A stretch of DNA of 64,000 nucleotides from Pegoplata infirma (Eukaryota > Arthropoda > Insecta > Diptera > Anthomyiidae): positions 326,199,038 through 326,263,037 of the forward strand of contig OY992536.1 of assembly GCA_963921195.1 (NCBI GenBank), written 5' to 3'. Positions 12,565 to 24,334 of the stretch are shown here, one piece after another. A program made the position numbers and the translations under genes. The notes below the pieces were generated by a model. It searched no databases and was not told the DNA's origin. It saw only the letters and a program-made list of their open reading frames with translations. The first letter of the stretch is position 1; every line of letters starts with the position of its first letter.

Positions 12565-12985
12565 GACTAGTTCTCTATCTCGTTCTCAGAGTCATGATTT
12601 TTGTTTGAAATTGTCACCCTCAGAACTAGTTCTAGGGAAGTAGTCTAGGAACAATCACCCCTCCTATGGAACGGTTCCATCACTACTTCTAGAACCAGTT
12701 CTTTATCCCATTCTTTAACCCATGATTTTTCTTTGAAATTTTCACGACAGGAACTACTTCCAAGAAGCTATTGTGGCACTAGTTCTCTATCTCGTTGTCA
12801 GAGTCATGATTTTTGTTTGAAATTGTCACCATCAGAACTAGTTCTAGGAAAGTAGTCTAGGAACCCATGTATGGAACGGTTTTTTAAGTCATTCTAGAAC
12901 CAATTCTTTATCCCATTCTTTAACTCATGATTTTTGTTTGAAATTGTCACCATCAGAACTAGTTCTAGGGAAGCAGTCTAGGAAC
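12565..12985. repeat. Tandem repeat with GAACTAGTTCTAG motifs
   Basis: About three copies of a unit carrying TTGAAATTGTCACC, CAGAACTAGTTCTAGG and AGTAGTCTAGGAAC, plus diverged half-units. Related TAGAACTAGTT motifs recur at 14095-14275. Confidence 0.7.
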
Positions 12986-13110
12986 ATTTTGTACATTTTT
13001 TTTGCAAAAAAAAAAACATTTTTTTAATTATTTTTTGTTGAAAATATAACGCAATATCAGCACTTTACTGAACAAAATTAGTAGTATTTTTTGTTTTTTT
13101 TAGTCATTAA

Positions 13111-13618
13111 CCCATTACTGCCTGCCCATAGATCGGCTTGTACGATTTTAATGAAATTTTGACATGTGTACCTGGAAGACCACAGAAGTTGCTAGAAAAA
13201 ATAAAAAAAAATTTACCTCAGCTCCGACCTGAGATATGACATGGGTATTAGGCCGTGTAATTTTTTACTTTTATTTTTTGTTTGAGCTGAAAGGGGTCTA
13301 AAAAGTTTTTATTGGGTGTCAAAATAACTCCAATAAATTTTCGTGAAAACCAAAATTGTCCTTACCCCCCCCCCGCATCACGTTTTAGGTGCACTTTTCC
13401 TGAGTATTTTCGATTAAGAAAAATCTTCGATTTTTGTCAGTGAAAAACAAAAGTTAAACAAAACAAAAAAAATCTTGTTAAATGTTCACATTTAGCCCAA
13501 TCTCTTCTCTTTTTTATGAAAAAAGAATTAGACCGATATCTTCCATCTAGCCCGCGCTAAATTTTTTTAAGTATCAACACTTTTTTGGGTATTTAAATAC
13601 CCATTAGGCAGGAATGGG
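13111..13618. mobile_element. piggyBac-like MITE, 508 bp, TTAA TSD
   Basis: Termini CCCATTACTGCCT and, inverted, CCCATTCCTGCCT, flanked by TTAA at 13107-13110 and 13619-13622. TTAA target duplication and a CCC start fit piggyBac-type elements. No transposase is present. Confidence 0.8.
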
Positions 13619-14876
13619 TTAATGCAATTAGAAATTATCTAGAAGGAGAATAAGGGATTTTTGAAAAAAAAAAAATATTGTAGGGACCAAAAAATATACG
13701 ATTATTTTTTGCTTAGTTGGATTATTCAAATTGCTTACTATTTTTGCTACAATTGGAAAGTTTTGTTTACTTTTTGTAATAAAAAATTCCAGCTGTAGTA
13801 AATAAAGTAGTTTATTGCAGATTGTAGTAAGATAATTGAATGTATCTATAAAAACCTATTTGCACTAATGCCCCAATACTTAATAATACCAAACAAATTA
13901 CCCAATACTTAATATTATTTTTAGCCCCTCTGTACATATTTCAAAAGGTTTAACTTTTTCCAAATAGAAGATTCAACAGAGAAATACGTAATCAAATATA
14001 TATTATTTTCTTTTTTGAAAAAAATTATAAGTTTTTGAAACAGCTTCTAAGATGTTATTTGAGAACCAATATTTGTTTCATGGAAGTGGTGCAGAAGTCA
14101 TGTACGACTAGTTTCAAATCACTAGTTCCCAAACTACTCCAAAAAAGATCTTTGGAATCAAAATATTACCCTTTTGGATAACTTCTAGAACTAGTTGTGA
14201 CATCACTAGTTCCAGGATGCTCTTTGAGAACCTATCGTGACAAGCTTTGAAGTACTTCTAGAACTAGTTATTTTTGAATGACTCCGAAAATGTTTGCTGG
14301 GAAATGAAAGTTTATTTTTGTTTTAATTTTTATTGTTTTAAGAAAAGATAAATATACTATTTTTTTTATAAAAAATAAGTCCCAATTCACAACAGGCAAT
14401 TTTAATTGCGGCAATTTTTGTGTTTCTCTTTTGAACTTGCCGTATATGTTTACACACTGGCAATTCTGTTGGGCAATTCCAAAAAGGAATGTGAAAATAC
14501 TCTATAGAGTGAGAGTTGCGAATGAAAAAACAAAACGAATTGCCAGTACGAGCAAGTTTTTTCCCCTTTCCATTCCTCTTACCTCTCTCTCCTATAAACT
14601 AAGAATGCGGCAATTAAAATTGCCCTGTATAAATTGGGACTGTTTTTTTATACCAAAAACTAAATAGAATTTCGTTTAGTTATTCTCTCTTCTGCTGCCG
14701 CTTGTTTTGGTCACGATAGACTTGTCGGACTCATTTTCAAATTGTAGAAGAAAGTGTTCGGCAACGGGAAAACAAAATGAGTTTATTAATATAATAGGTA
14801 TATAGCATTTCTGATCTGACGAAAACTGCGATGTTTTTTTTTTTTTTAAATCTTTTGAAAAGATCCAGAAATTTGC

Positions 14877-15420
14877 TTAATTAGATGCTTTCGCGGTAAG
14901 GCAAACTTCACAAATATCCAAAAAAAAAAATTGAAAAGTTTCTATTAACATAAATTTTACTTTAAAAATATAACGCGAAGGGACGAAATTAGGTTGATAC
15001 CTAAAATTGTTTTGTGAAAAACACATACATGTTTTGGTCAAAGATATATAGCTGTTGGCCAGCATAATATTACCTTTCAATTCATTAAAAACTTTAATGG
15101 TGCTAAAATTTTTTTTCGAAACTTCTTTAGTCGGTTTTCCAACGCCGCTAAACATTTGCTGCAAACCTGGGGACATTATAACGGAAAGGATACTTCCAAT
15201 GGCCTTACATTTTAACCGCATCAGGTCACGCTGAATAACAAAATAAAAATTAGTAATTTTGATTCAAATGTAAATATAGAAAAATACATACCAGTGAATT
15301 GCAAAATTGCTGATCAGTTTTAACCTTGTTGTCAAACTCCTCAAACTTAACTAAATCTGTTATGGGGTCGTCTAGAGTTAATTCGCTTTTAATGTCGGCT
15401 TTTTGGTCGTCGTAAACCAT
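14877..15420 (-). CDS. Two-exon ORF, 160 aa, weak DUF4806-like resemblance
   Basis: Exon 1 is 15420-15292 (43 codons, starts MVYDDQKADIKSEL). A GTATGT donor and a TTATTCAG acceptor bound a 61-bp intron, and exon 2 is 15230-14877 in the same frame. The middle (about residues 19-100) has the pattern of DUF4806 domains as I remember them: an acidic lead, FEEFDNKV, RDLMRLKC, ILSVIMSPGLQQMFSGVG, then a Lys-Phe region ending KVFNELK. A possible donor just after KVFNELK means the tail beyond residue about 102 may not be real. It lies antisense to PR-Set7 inside the hAT-like element, so it may be a passenger or domesticated gene of that element, or a decayed remnant. Function is unknown, and the similarity is from memory only. 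Confidence 0.4.
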
Positions 15421-15691
15421 ATTTAAAAAGTAGTGTAAAAAAATGTTGTAAAAAAAATTGTATTCCTAAACCAACATAAATTTGGCGAAAAAGTAATCTC
15501 AAAAAGCTTTTTCAAAACGTTCATAAAGCGTTATGAAATAATGCTTTAAAAATGCTTTATTTTTGATAAGTCATGACTTTTTTTTTTACCGTCATGAATT
15601 TATACTTGGAAGTGCTTTAAAAATGCTATTTTTTTATTACCGTCATGAGTTTCTACTTTGGAGTGCTTTAAAAACGCTTTTTTTTATAACC

Positions 15692-16057
15692 CCCGAGTAA
15701 AAATTTTCTGGTCTAATCATATATAATTTGATACAATCTTATATGAGTTAATATGCTTCCGTATAAATTTATATAAAATTTTATCTATCACTTTGATACG
15801 GTTGATCCACTTTATATGGTTAGATATTGCTCCATATATGATTAGATTCGTATTTTGGTTTTGCTCATCAAATTATATAAAAATAGATATAATAAGATCA
15901 ATTTAATTTAATTAGATTTGACCAAATTCAGGATCAAATTGTATCAATTTTTATATTTTTTTATCTAAAGTAATACAATTAGATATTATTTGATACAACC
16001 ATTTTACGGATCAAATTAGATCTATTTAGTAAAATTAGCATAATATTTTTACTAGGG
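15692..16057. mobile_element. MITE with CCCGAGTAAAAAT-type ends
   Basis: Ends CCCGAGTAAAAAT and, inverted, CCCTAGTAAAAAT. The inside is made of ATATGATTAGAT-type motifs. It splits a tandem unit containing ACCGTCATGAATTTCTACTT, whose intact neighbours lie at 15590-15660. Related elements are at 39127 and 42562. Confidence 0.65.
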
Positions 16058-17343
16058 CCGTCATGAATTTCTACTTGGGTTCATTATAGATTATCCCATT
16101 GTCAGACTTAAGTTATAAAAAACAATTCTGACGACTTATATTATGGAAATTCAAGTTTTTGTATAGAATTTTTAAATAAAATTATTTTTTATGTTGAAAT
16201 GTTCAAAAATCAGTACAATCAGTACATATTTTAAAAAACCAGTACAAATCAGTACAACGTTTTTTGATCAGTACACGTGATCAAAAATCAGTACATGTAC
16301 TGATCATATCAGTACGAATGGTCAGCCTAAACATAACCTAAAAATACAAAATGCTTTAATTCGTCTTCTGGTTGGCATATGTGAACATAATTGAACACCA
16401 AATAGTATTTAAACAAGTACGAACATATTTTTTTGACAAAAAAAGAAAAAAATCGCGGATTTTGTTACCAAAATTTTTTTTCGCGGAAATTTTTTTTAAA
16501 ATTTTTTTTTTTTCAAAAGTAATTTCCGTTTAAATAAAGTTTTTTGCAATAATCTTTTTGAAATTGTGGAGGGTATCACTACATTCGGCAAGGCCGAATT
16601 TAACTTTTTTACTTGTTTTTTTTTTAAATACGAATGAAAAACTTTTTTATAACTTTCTCACCAAAACCCTAAAGCTATACCCTCCGCTGTCTGCATTAAT
16701 TCTATTATACATTTTTATTGACCAAAAAATAATTTAATTTAAATTATTTTTACAGAATGCGGTTAAACGTTTACCGCGGTTAAACTGCGGTTATTTGCAA
16801 ACCCAAGTTTATATATTTTGGTGAAAACTTAACCCCAGTTTCTGTATTAAGAACGTGCGACGAACTTTACAAATTTGCATGTATTTTGTTTTTGTTGCTA
16901 CGTTTAACAAAATACATGCTAATTCGTGACGTTAGGCGTACAATCGTCTTACACTGAAAAAATTCCACTCAACATTTTATGAATAATTTCGTATTTGTTT
17001 CCTAAAATTTTCGAGAATTTACTTTAAGAAAAAAAAAATAGTCCAAACGTTCGTAAATTTACGAAAATATTTCTTAATCATGAAAATGATTAATTTCTCA
17101 GCAGGTAAAGTTACCAGTCGTCGATAGATAACGTGACATTTCACACAAACCTAAATGGCCTCTCACAAATTTTAAAACCTATCATATAAAAAGGATTAGG
17201 ACTTGAAAGTTTTTTGGAAATTTTGAAAATCTTATTTTTAGCCTTGTTTTTTGCAGACCGTTTTAAGATTTATTTAGTTAAAAAATGGGTCAAATCAAGT
17301 CCAGATTTTTTTATAATTTTATTCTGAAATTATTATACAATAT

Positions 17344-18696
17344 CAACGAAAATGGTACGTTTTATTGAAAGTGTATACAATGGAACATATTCAACAGTGT
17401 GGAATGGTCAAGAACTATCTGAAAAGTTCGAAACTGCTTCAGGTGTTAAACAAGGGTGCATATTATCCCCTTTGCTTTTTTCGTTATACATTAATGATCT
17501 CCATGAGCATCTTGAAGGTGGTTTACAAGTTGGTAACTTAAATATTAGACTTTTGTTATACGCGGACGATATTGTTCTGATATCTGATGAAGTACATGTG
17601 CTACAGAAGATGATAAAGAATCTGGAAACTTACTGTAATCATTGGAACTTGGAAGTAAATTTGGCGAAGTCTAAAATAATGGTATTTCGAAATGGCGGAC
17701 GGCTGGCAAATCATGAAAAATGGGTATTTAAAGGGGAGGATATTGAAATAGTCAACAAATACTGTTATCTAGGCATGATTCTAACTCCAAAATGTGTCTT
17801 TACGAAACATGTAGCGAAGAGATTTAGTTCTTTTTTTTTTGGGGAAAAAGAACATATCGTTTAAAACTAAAACCCACCTTTATAATGCAGTTTGTCGTTC
17901 CATACAATCGTATGGAGCCCAAATATGGGGACATTCGCATTTTGATGAAGTTGATTGCCTACAAAGATATTTTATTAAGCGTGTCATTAATTTACCAAAA
18001 TTCACACCTAATTATGCACTCTTTTTAGAGTCAGGTATGGAAGATGGCCACTTATTTACTCTTGACTTACATTTGCGTTATATATCTCGAACGCTCTTTC
18101 AGTATACTGGCGAACGACTCCCTAATTTTTTAAGCATAATGGCTCTGACCCATAATATATCACGGGCGAACTGTTTAAACACATTGGGTCAAGAGTACCA
18201 TATCCAATTAACACCAAATATGACAGAACGTGAGTGGAACCAAAATAAAACACTGCTTATTAATTCTTTAAGATTAAAAAACTATTTAAATCATCTACGT
18301 GGATGGGAACAAACGGAATCCTTTTATAAGAATACAAATCCAACAGTAGGAAATTTTTATTTTAATGGTAATCACACCCAAACTAGCATAATGTGGATTT
18401 TTAAAGCTCGGTGCGATTTGATAGAACTAAATGGCTCCCGGCACTCAAGAAGAACTAATAAAATTTGCTCTTTGTGCAATTTAAAGCAAATTGAAAACAT
18501 CCAACATTTTATTGGAAAATGCCCAATTTTGAATAATTTCAGGTTAAATTGGTTTGGTAAGATAACTCTATCAGATGATGAAATAATAAGAAAATTAAAT
18601 GGAGAAAACAATTGCCAGAATCTAATACAATACATTATCAATGCTTTAGCTTATCGTAAAACTCTTATATTTGAATATAACAATTAAAAAAAAAAA
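17344..18696 (+). mobile_element. 5'-truncated LINE with A-tail and 7-bp TSD
   Basis: 1,353-bp insertion ending in an A-run (18686-18696), flanked by ACAATAT at 17337-17343 and 18697-18703. The flanks then align with the uninterrupted copy at 25614. It encodes the C-terminal half of a non-LTR reverse transcriptase (next entry). Confidence 0.8.
17352..18687 (+). pseudogene. Non-LTR reverse transcriptase, C-terminal half, one frameshift
   Basis: The first frame (17352-17864) shows GVKQGCILSPLLFSLYINDL and the catalytic LLLYADDIVLIS, then the thumb region with NKYCYLGMIL. The second frame (from 17839 to a stop at 18687) continues ISFKTKTHLYNAVCRSIQSYGAQIWG and ends with a Cys-His knuckle, CSLCNLKQIENIQHFIGKC. 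The two meet at a T-run (about 17829-17840), so the break is a simple homopolymer indel and could even be a sequencing error. The endonuclease and fingers are absent because of 5' truncation. The clade is not certain (CR1/L2/RTE-like by look). Confidence 0.85.
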
Positions 18697-19259
18697 AACA
18701 ATATTATGTAAAATCAAATATATGTTTAATGTTAAACTCTTTTTTCCGGCTAACGACATGGTCACAGCCGTATATTCTTTAAGATATTTTTTATAAATAT
18801 CTTATAAACAGAAAAACAAATTAAGCTTTGTCCAAAATGTAAAGAATGAGAAATAAATTTAGTCAAATTTAGAAATTTAAATTAACTCAGATTTATATAT
18901 ACCATTTTATATTTTGGACAACTCTTGACTTTTTTTCCTGTTTATATTATTTTAAGATTATAATAATTATAATTATTTTTCATAAAAGCATGTTTAAAAT
19001 GAATTTTTTAATTCCAAAAAGCATAAAAATTAAATGCCAAAAAATGTTTGGGTCCGGAACTTTTGTTTTTTTTTTGAACAATTTTTAAAAAAAACATTTG
19101 GACAATTTTAAAATAAACTTGGAAAATTTTAAAATACTATTGGAAATGTTGAAAATTGAAAATTATTTTAACAATTTTTTTATTACGTTAGTAAAATTAA
19201 TTTTACCTAAAAAGAGCATTGTGAAGAGTATTCATGAATTTTTCTATTTGTTTTTTTAG

Positions 19260-21304
19260 GTGTACCATTAGCAACTCGTTCACAAACACGTACTATTGAG
19301 AATTTTTTCAAAGCTAGTGCAGCTGCCAAACAACAACATAAATCCAACAAAGATTCACCAGAATCTCAAAAAATTATACAACCCACATTGTCTGCCTCGG
19401 TAACACCTTCACAAATGGCCATCAATTTCAATGCAATCATACAACAAAATGAACAACATAATGACTGCATCCAGCCAGAACAACAAACACAACAACAATC
19501 CATGATTAATCGTCATAGTCTTGATAATGTTGTAGTACCACAGGAATTTATATTTGACCTCAGCGAAGATACCAATGACAGCGAACAAACTGAATTGTCC
19601 GAAGAAATACCAGTTGAACATCAACAAATACCACAGGATTCTTTGCTAATGACAAATGGTTTTGATTTTACAAATCATCGCTCCTCACAAAGAGCTGACA
19701 GTAATTCATCTTCCCACAGTAGTTCAAATACAAGTGCCACCGAAAATATATTCTTACAAGAGCCTGTGCTGACACTTAATGTTGATAAATCACCGAATCA
19801 AGCTTCATCAATCAAGATAAATAAAACTTTGGAAGTTGAACCGAAATTCTCTTCACCCACATCCTTAACTGCCTCTGTCCTTCATGGTCGTTTTAATCAA
19901 ATTGTCTCTCTAAATACTTCACCCTCGAAAAGAGATTCGTTTGGTTATGAAAAGAAGCCAATAGAAATGTTAAATGGTCACGATTATGCCCTAATGCTGT
20001 TGCCCGATAATGATAGTAGTTCCTGTGATAGTGGTGTGGCATTTACTACCACCACTAACACTTCTGCATCGGGCGATGATACATCTGTACAAGCTTCGCC
20101 CGCACCGGCAGTAGCGACAGTCAGTCGTAGACGTAAACCCGCTACACCTCACCGTATTGTATGTTGTTCACCAATTAAGGCAGCTCCTAGAGGCGTTTCA
20201 CCATCAGCCGGCTCACCTTCACCTAGAAAAATGGCTTCGGCTCTTTCACCTCGCAAGTCTCAAAGACATTTGACAACAACTGTAGCTGCTGCTGCTACTG
20301 GTGGTGGTGGAGTTATGACTAATACAGCTGCTGCTTCTTGCAAAACCAGACGAAGACTGAATCCAACTCCACTTCCTACTGCAGAACAGCACCAGCAGCA
20401 GGAGCAACACTTTGTTACACACTCCTCTTTGGATCACAAAAATTTCGTTCATGATGAAGATATCGATGATGACCCCGTTGTAGTTTTGGTCGATGACGAA
20501 GAAGAGGATAACGATGAACAAGATCAAGAATATGAAAATATGGCCAGAAATGCTGAGGCATCAGAGAATAAATTAACAAATCAAATGATGATGATGCATG
20601 GTCTCTCAAAGTCAATTTTAAATTCAGCTAAACATCCAACAAATCAACAGAATGCTACCAACAATAAGGGCAACAAACCGAAGAGTCATCAAAGCAAAAC
20701 CAAATATACGGTACACAGACCACAACATGTGGCACTAAAACATCAAGCTCCCCAACCATTGGCAGCTACAAATGGAAATCGTGAAATTAACGATTTCTTC
20801 CCTGTGCGTCGGAGTGTTAGAAAAACGAAGACCGCCGTTAAAGAGGAAATGATGCGTAGCTTAGAACAGGCCATACTAGAGGAACGCTCCGAAGGTCTTA
20901 GAGTGGAACATTTCAAAGACAAAGGTCGGGGTATTATTTCCGAAAGACGCTTTGAACGTGGAGAATTTGTTATCGAATATGTTGGTGATTTGATTTCTAC
21001 CACAGAGGCTGCCGAACGTGAGAAACGTTATGCTTTAGATGAAAATGCCGGCTGTTATATGTACTATTTTAAACATAAAAACCAGCAGTATTGCATAGAT
21101 GCCACCGAGGATACTGGGAAATTGGGACGCTTAGTTAATCATTCTCGCAATGGAAACTTGATGACCAAAGTGGTTGTCGTTAAACAAAAACCTCATTTAG
21201 TGTTAATAGCCAAAGATGACATTGAGCCTGGAGAGGAATTGTGCTATGATTATGGTGATCGTTCTAAGGAATCACTTTTGCATCATCCTTGGCTAGCTTT
21301 TTAG
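19260..21304 (+). CDS. PR-Set7: PR-Set7/Set8 histone H4K20 methyltransferase, coding exon 2 (SET domain)
   Basis: Encodes residues 101-781 (stop TAG at 21302). It monomethylates histone H4 Lys20 on nucleosomes in the nucleus, and this family acts in chromatin compaction, replication control and genome stability. Visible features: a PIP-box-like TRTIENFFK at residues 110-118; a long Ser/Gln/Asn-rich disordered middle; an acidic tract around residues 500-525; a second PIP-like segment REINDFFPVRR at 608-618, in the position of the PCNA-coupled degron next to the SET domain in vertebrate SET8; and the SET domain at about 646-775. The SET domain shows GCYMYYF, the cofactor/catalytic NHS motif at 727-729 and YDYGDRS from 763. 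It ends with HPWLAF, as in the family. The total of 781 aa is somewhat longer than the fruit-fly protein as I recall it, with the difference in low-complexity sequence. No frameshift or missing key residue is seen. Confidence 0.95.
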
Positions 21305-23100
21305 AATTAAATGAATTGTTATTATATACACTTAGCAAAAAAAAAAACATAAATAGAAATACACCTACACAACCACACACGCTCACTTACAAAAAAAGTT
21401 CTTAGAACTTAAAAAAAAAAACAAAAAAAAAAAACACCTAACACATTCATTATACACCGATTTGTTTAAGTTTTACGTGTTTTTTTTATAATTAATAATT
21501 TTTTTATATTTTTAAGGATTTGAAGAGCTCATGATGTTTTGAGTCTCCAACTAAAACATTTAAAAATATTTTAGTTTTAACTATTTAGAAAGAGAACGAG
21601 ACTTAAATTTTACAAAAAAAGAAAATAAAAAAAAATATAAAACAAAAATCATATTTATATTTATACAGATTTCAAAGACAAAAGGAAATTTCCAATTTTC
21701 AGTAATGGCATATTTAATGCACATATAAGAATATAGTATATTCAATATACTAATTTTTTGCAGTCCATGCAAAAAATCATTAAAATTCTTAAAGTGTATT
21801 TAAAATGACCCCAAAATAATGTGTATGAATATGGGACTAAGGAGTTATAAGATAGCCCTAAAAGATACTTGGAGATTCGCTCATTTATTTGCTTCACATC
21901 CTCTCAAATATGTTCTCTTAATAGCTTAACAAATATAAAAAATCTTCTAATTCTTTGAATAAAAGTAATAGTAATTAGTTCATATGACACCAGTCTTTTG
22001 GTTAAAAGATTGAATGTATGAAGGAATGAATGGTTCTCTTAAAAGATGCCTAAACCTAATATAAAATAAAAAAAAGATATAAAAATAATATAAATTATTG
22101 AGAAAAAAAAGAATTGAAAGAAAATTTAACAAAAAAATAGTTTTATTAAGATGAAAAATAAAAATAAGTAGCTCTTAGTAAATATAACAAGAAATGAATT
22201 ATATATAAATATAAAAGAAAAAAAACTTTTACGTTTATATAGAAAATATATTTAATTGTTAATGAAATTTTTTCGATTTAGAATAAGATAAATTAATTGA
22301 TTCATTTTTGCTAAAATTCATTTTTACTAACATTTTTTCGATTTTTTACTTTTTTTGTCATAAACAGACTTGTAAAAAAATTAAAATAAACCCAAAATTC
22401 CCTTTGTTATTTATTATTTTGTCTGGGGGACCCATATTTGTTTCGAAATTTTCCTCTAGCTGACTGTTTACCCCCCAATTTTAAAATCAATTTCTTGATT
22501 AGTAATTTATAATAATTCCTTTAATTTCATACTAACCGTGTAAACATGTATTAGATCTTATTTGATTTATTTATTTCTTATTGCTTACAGTTATATCTGA
22601 AATATCGAAAATCGAGATCTTGTATCTGGGATTTGGCCAACATTAGCGTAAATTTGGCATTTAATTACATCTGATCAGATACAATTATATATATGTATAA
22701 TCAACAGCAATCATATACACGACTATCCCAAATTCTCAAGGTGGTAGGGTTTTCTTAATTTATTCTTTTACCATTTTATCATTAACCTTTTTATTTTTTT
22801 TTTAGTAGTTATTGATTTCATTGATTCGTTTTAAATTTGTTTTATTCACTTAACAACCGTTGTAGACTATAAACGCAACTACACAACTTAAATGTACAAT
22901 AAACTCAAATATTATTTTACTATTATTAATTTTTAATTTATTTTTTTGTAATTTGTATTACGGACAAATCAACCCTTACATAAAATTTATATTTAATACT
23001 ACAATGTTCTTAATTCTAAAATAAATCTTAAAAAAAATAATACATAAATTTTAGTTTAAAATAATTCATATACCATGTAATTTCAACAATATTTGTTAAA
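21305..23100 (+). other. PR-Set7 3'UTR and downstream AT-rich DNA
   Basis: No ORF of interest. AATAAA-type signals are seen near 22385 and 22900 and are candidate polyadenylation signals; which is used cannot be told. Bases about 22540-22740 resemble the MITE at 42562-42810 (GTGTAAA...TATTAGATCTTAT), so a repeat sits near or within the 3'UTR. Confidence 0.45.
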
Positions 23101-23700
23101 ATTTCCTTGTAATTCCCTAATTTGTTTTTTTCTTCCCCATTTCACTTTGTTCAAACACAAAAAAAAAATGATTTGAAAATGATTTTGTTTTTTTTTCTAA
23201 TTTAAGCTTAATTTTTTTTTGCTAATTATAAGCACAAACAAATATTAATACATACATAATAAAAACCAGAAAAACCAATATATTTAATAATAAAAATTAC
23301 ACAAAAACAAAAAAAACTGTTTTTATTAATTAAACTGTACACCAATTTCAAAATTTTTCCAAAATTACGGGGTTCCGGCGATAGATCATGGTAGAGGAGA
23401 ATAAAAAGAAATTTACGTGTTTAGGCGTTTTAAAAGATCACATCGGAATTTTATTTTAGGCCGCCTTTTTCATGGCGTTTTTACTGTTATAGTAAGAGGG
23501 TTAACATGTTCCACATTAATATTTGACATAATATTTTCTACAAAGTTGCTGAACACACTCTACACCTCAGATGTAAAGAAAACATAATTTTATATACCGA
23601 TATGCTGCAAGAACAGGCCAAAGCTAAGAAACTTTAACCGCCTCTAAAATGAAATTTCCGCCTCTAAAATGAAATTTCGATACGCCGACACACGTACATT
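23100..23700. other. Intergenic, no recognised feature
   Basis: AT-rich DNA between the PR-Set7 3' region and the first repeat. Duplicated short phrases (GAAATTTCCGCCTCTAAAAT type at 23640-23680) but no ORF or known element. Confidence 0.3.
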
Positions 23701-24334
23701 TTTATACCCTACACCACTCTGTCACAGACTAATACAGACTCGACATAAGTGACAGGTGTCAAAAAAGTAGTTCTGAACCATATGGTTAATATTTTCAAAT
23801 TATTCTACGAATTAGGTTAGAAAGAGAAAACTGATATAACGCGCCATAAGAAAAATAGATGCCAGATCGGTTTTTGTTGTTTCACTCACTCCTAAGTCGT
23901 AGAAAGTGTTGCCATGTTAGCGTAAAACGGACTAAAAACCGCTGTGTTTTCTCCTAAAATCGCTTAGTTTTTCCCCATTTTTTCTTATAAAACTCTACTG
24001 TCGAGTCTGTATATAGTCTGTGACTCTACTGTCGAGGCTGTTTATAGTCTGTGACTCTGTGGTACGTTGTGCGCACGATACAGGTCCTAATTTTTAATCG
24101 ATTTGCCTGAAAATTGAAAATTAAGTTCTATTGACTCAAGCACGAAGCCTATTGAAAAAAAAATTGGTTCAAAAAATGTCCCCTCTAAATTTGGTTAAAA
24201 TGAGTCTAATAACCGTGTTTTATTAGGTATCCTCTTGAAATTTGGCAGATAAAAGTATTTTGTATTCATAAATATTCACTTCAAATTTCGAAGAAATCGA
24301 ACCAGTTCTACTTATAGTCGCCATACAAATAACT

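Larger units (their letters stand above)
9141..16329. mobile_element. Large hAT-like element (7,189 bp) with 8-bp TSD
   Basis: Ends TAGGGTGACCATT and, inverted, TAGGCTGACCATT (12 of 13 identical). The flanking duplication is AACATAAC (9133-9140 and 16330-16337). Removing it restores the interrupted family A element without a gap. Subterminal DNA contains repeated AATCAGTAC, dense at 16205-16320, as expected of transposase-binding repeats. I see no intact hAT transposase. The interior holds inverted satellite arms, a piggyBac-like MITE, other MITEs and a small spliced ORF. Some of the internal content is clearly secondary insertion. Confidence 0.85.
8801..16609 (+). mobile_element. Family A Helentron-like element split by a 7.2-kb insertion
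   Basis: The 5' part is 8801-9140 and the 3' part 16338-16609, together about 612 bp. It is co-linear with the uninterrupted copy at 41929-42531. Structure: 5' hairpin TATACCCTC/GAGGGTATA, a GTCTGTCTGTCTGT block at about 8940-8965, subterminal GTGGAGGGTA inverted to TACCCTCCAC, and a 3' hairpin ATTCGGC/GCCGAAT followed by TTAACTTTTTTACTTG. Confidence 0.85.
17233..18950. mobile_element. Copy 2 of the GCCCTGTTTTTTGC element, truncated on the right
   Basis: 17235-17343 matches the left end of the element at 25614 (TTTTTTGCAGACCG, then AAAAAATGGGTCAAATCAAG). 18704-18950 matches its inner right part (GCTTTGTCCAAAATG ... ATTTTGGACAA). The interval between is a LINE insertion. The right terminal repeat is missing. 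Confidence 0.65.
2146..19259 (+). other. PR-Set7: PR-Set7 intron 1 (17,114 bp), packed with transposons
   Basis: Donor GTATGT at 2146 and a pyrimidine-rich acceptor ending TTTTTTTAG at 19259. Phase is preserved across the junction. The intron contains a foldback element (2285), two hAT-like elements (3980, 9141), a second foldback (7030), Helentron-like copies, a LINE insertion (17344) and an inverted-repeat satellite block (10137-12555). Nothing in it looks like an additional PR-Set7 exon. Confidence 0.8.
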
